DNA of 42,662 nt, from positions 1-42,662 of the forward strand of contig DXDW01000094.1 in the NCBI GenBank assembly GCA_019115305.1. The letters run 5' to 3'. The translations under genes and the position numbers were made by a program. The notes under the pieces are model-generated. The model ran no database searches. It was not told the origin of the DNA and saw only the letters and a program-made list of their open reading frames with translations. Position 1 is the first letter of the stretch, and the number at the start of each line of letters is the position of its first letter. This DNA is from Candidatus Anaerofilum excrementigallinarum. GTDB lineage: Bacteria > Bacillota > Clostridia > Oscillospirales > Ruminococcaceae. This document shows, piece after piece, positions 41,593 through 42,662 of the stretch.

Positions 41593-42456
41593 TCAGGTTT
41601 CAGGCAGCCGGAAGCCCTCGCCGTACACCTCGCTGGCCTCGCAGACCATCACCATGGCGCTGTCGTCCAGGCGGTGAACGATGCTGGTGACCTTGTAGGC
41701 CTCCCGGTTGGAGCAGGCGCAGAGCAGTAGCTGGCGCTCGGTGCCGGAATAGGTGCCGATGGCCTTGAGCATGGTGGAGCCCCGGTCCAGCTGCTGGCCG
41801 ATCTGCTGGGCGGCCTCCATGCCGTGGGTGGTCACCACCACCACCAGCTTGCCGCTGCCGGCGCCGTACATGATGCGGTCCATGACATAGGTGGTGGCAA
41901 AGGCGGACACCATGCCGTAGAGCACCGCGTCGATGTTCTGGAACACAGGGCCGCCGGCCAGAATGATCAGGCCGTCCATGGCCAGCACGATCTGGCCGAA
42001 GCTGATGTGAGGAAACAGCTTTTTGGCGGCGTGGATCAGAAAATCCTGGCCGCCGGTGGAGGAGCCCCGCATGTAGATCAAAGAAAGGCCCGCCCCAATA
42101 CAGACGCCGGAAAAGACGGCGGCCATGGCGGGGTTGCCGGTGTACAGGGGCAGCCGGGGAAAGACGATGTCCAGAAAAAAGGTGGAGATGAGCATGGTGC
42201 GGATGCTTTTGAGGAAGAAGCTGCGCCCCAGCATGGGATAGCTGACCAGAATGATGGGGATATTCAGCAGCAAGGTACATATGCCGATGGGGATGGGGAT
42301 GAAGTGGTTGATGAGCAGGGCCAGACCGCTGAGTCCGCCGGGGGCAAATCCGGCCTCGGAGGCAAAGGTGACGATGCCCACAGCAAAGAGGATGCTGCCG
42401 ACGATGTCAAAGAGAATGTCCAGCGCCAGGTTGCGCCACCGGATGGATTTGATCAT
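41593..42456 (-). CDS. YitT-family membrane protein with DUF2179 domain
   Basis: A 287-residue protein: five membrane spans (about 1–175; the family signature 'EAGFAPGGLSGLALLINHFIPIPIG' and 'RGSSTGGQDFLIHAAKKLFP' are present) and a cytosolic C-terminal DUF2179 domain (about 205–287, 'ERQLLLCACSNREAYKVTSIVHRLDDSAMVMVCEASEVYGEGF'). Such proteins are widespread in Firmicutes and have no established transport substrate. GGAAGGAG precedes the ATG. The promoter may be the TGGTATAAT element at the end of the 99-bp repeat upstream. Confidence 0.93.
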   Translation of the reverse strand: MIKSIRWRNLALDILFDIVGSILFAVGIVTFASEAGFAPGGLSGLALLINHFIPIPIGICTLLLNIPIILVSYPMLGRSFFLKSIRTMLISTFFLDIVFPRLPLYTGNPAMAAVFSGVCIGAGLSLIYMRGSSTGGQDFLIHAAKKLFPHISFGQIVLAMDGLIILAGGPVFQNIDAVLYGMVSAFATTYVMDRIMYGAGSGKLVVVVTTHGMEAAQQIGQQLDRGSTMLKAIGTYSGTERQLLLCACSNREAYKVTSIVHRLDDSAMVMVCEASEVYGEGFRLPET

Positions 42457-42488
42457 AGAAAGACTCCTTCCATAAGTTCCATAGCAAG

Positions 42489-42504
42489 AGGGTCAAATGA
42501 CCCT
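42489..42504. promoter_or_regulatory. Near-perfect palindrome AGGGTCA-AA-TGACCCT
   Basis: Seven-base arms with a two-base centre, 32 bases upstream of the YitT start. The loop is too short for a stable RNA hairpin, so a protein-binding operator is more likely. Confidence 0.45.
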
Positions 42505-42560
42505 TTGTTTCGATGCAATGCCGAAAAGCTGCCCGCGGAGGGCATACTGGGGATGTAAGG

Positions 42561-42659
42561 TTATTATACCATGAAGCGATAGCGGAATGGTATAATTCGC
42601 CCTCTTTTTCGGTTGCCCCGCAAGGGGCGAGAAAAAGGGCGAGTTAAAATAGGTGGTAT
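42561..42659 (-). repeat. 99-bp interspersed repeat, copy B
   Basis: The reverse complement matches 20375–20473 at 86 of 99 positions without gaps. Hairpin arms ATTATACCAT (42563–42572) and ATGGTATAAT (42587–42596) correspond to those of copy A, with a compensated base change. The end nearest the YitT gene carries TGGTATAAT on the minus strand (core at 42563–42568), 107 bases from that gene. The window stops three bases beyond, so a longer element is possible. Confidence 0.9.
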
Positions 42660-42662
42660 AAC

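Overview
The window looks like GC-rich chromosomal DNA of an anaerobic Clostridia member, most likely Oscillospiraceae/Ruminococcaceae (Faecalibacterium, Gemmiger or Subdoligranulum relatives). This rests on the Firmicutes order dnaN–S4 gene–recF–remB–gyrB–gyrA, a full Rnf operon, a darA–holB–ricT operon and an NimA-like flavin protein. The genus is inference. No tRNA, rRNA, CRISPR, phage or insertion-sequence gene was seen.

Layout. 1–7.6 kb: replication and gyrase genes on +, starting with a promoter upstream of dnaN and ending in a strong terminator. 7.7–10.5 kb: a DUF2975 membrane protein with its Xre-type regulator, then a DUF4173 membrane protein and a small anchored protein. 10.5–13.2 kb: a LysR regulator divergent from a split chromate-type (CHR) transporter pair, then an unknown soluble protein. 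13.3–15.0 kb: a C39-like cysteine peptidase gene, with a frameshifted acyltransferase-like fragment opposite its promoter. 15.2–20.2 kb: rnfCDGEAB on −, the ferredoxin:NAD+ ion pump. 20.2–22.7 kb: a repeat region, a 41-residue membrane peptide, a PepV-like dipeptidase and a NusG-domain-II protein. 22.7–28.1 kb: GluQ-RS, an S9 peptidase, a zinc phospholipase-like protein and a UMF1-type MFS transporter. 28.5–31.6 kb: a doubled CmpB membrane protein, a NimA-like protein, a Nudix hydrolase and a NERD-like protein. 31.6–32.2 kb: no protein gene, but a candidate small RNA. 32.2–35.3 kb: trmN6–rsmI–phosphoesterase–birA in a tightly overlapping operon, with a 2[4Fe-4S] ferredoxin upstream. 35.4–38.1 kb: a three-gene Gtr-like surface glycosylation set. 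38.3–40.5 kb: darA–holB–ricT. 40.6–42.5 kb: a rhomboid-like membrane protein and a YitT protein, separated by an AT-rich stretch with a cluster of DnaA-box-like 9-mers.

Together the genes cover DNA replication and topology, tRNA/rRNA modification, biotin attachment, peptide breakdown, ferredoxin-based energy conservation and envelope functions. The most unusual non-coding elements are a 99-bp interspersed repeat present twice in opposite orientation (20375–20473 and 42561–42659), with paired compensatory changes in a hairpin and a promoter-like TGGTATAAT at the end facing a gene; the 9-mer cluster at 41366–41481; and an apparent sRNA unit at 31752–31875. Transcription is rightward for the first 10 kb and mostly leftward afterwards, which bears on where replication starts.
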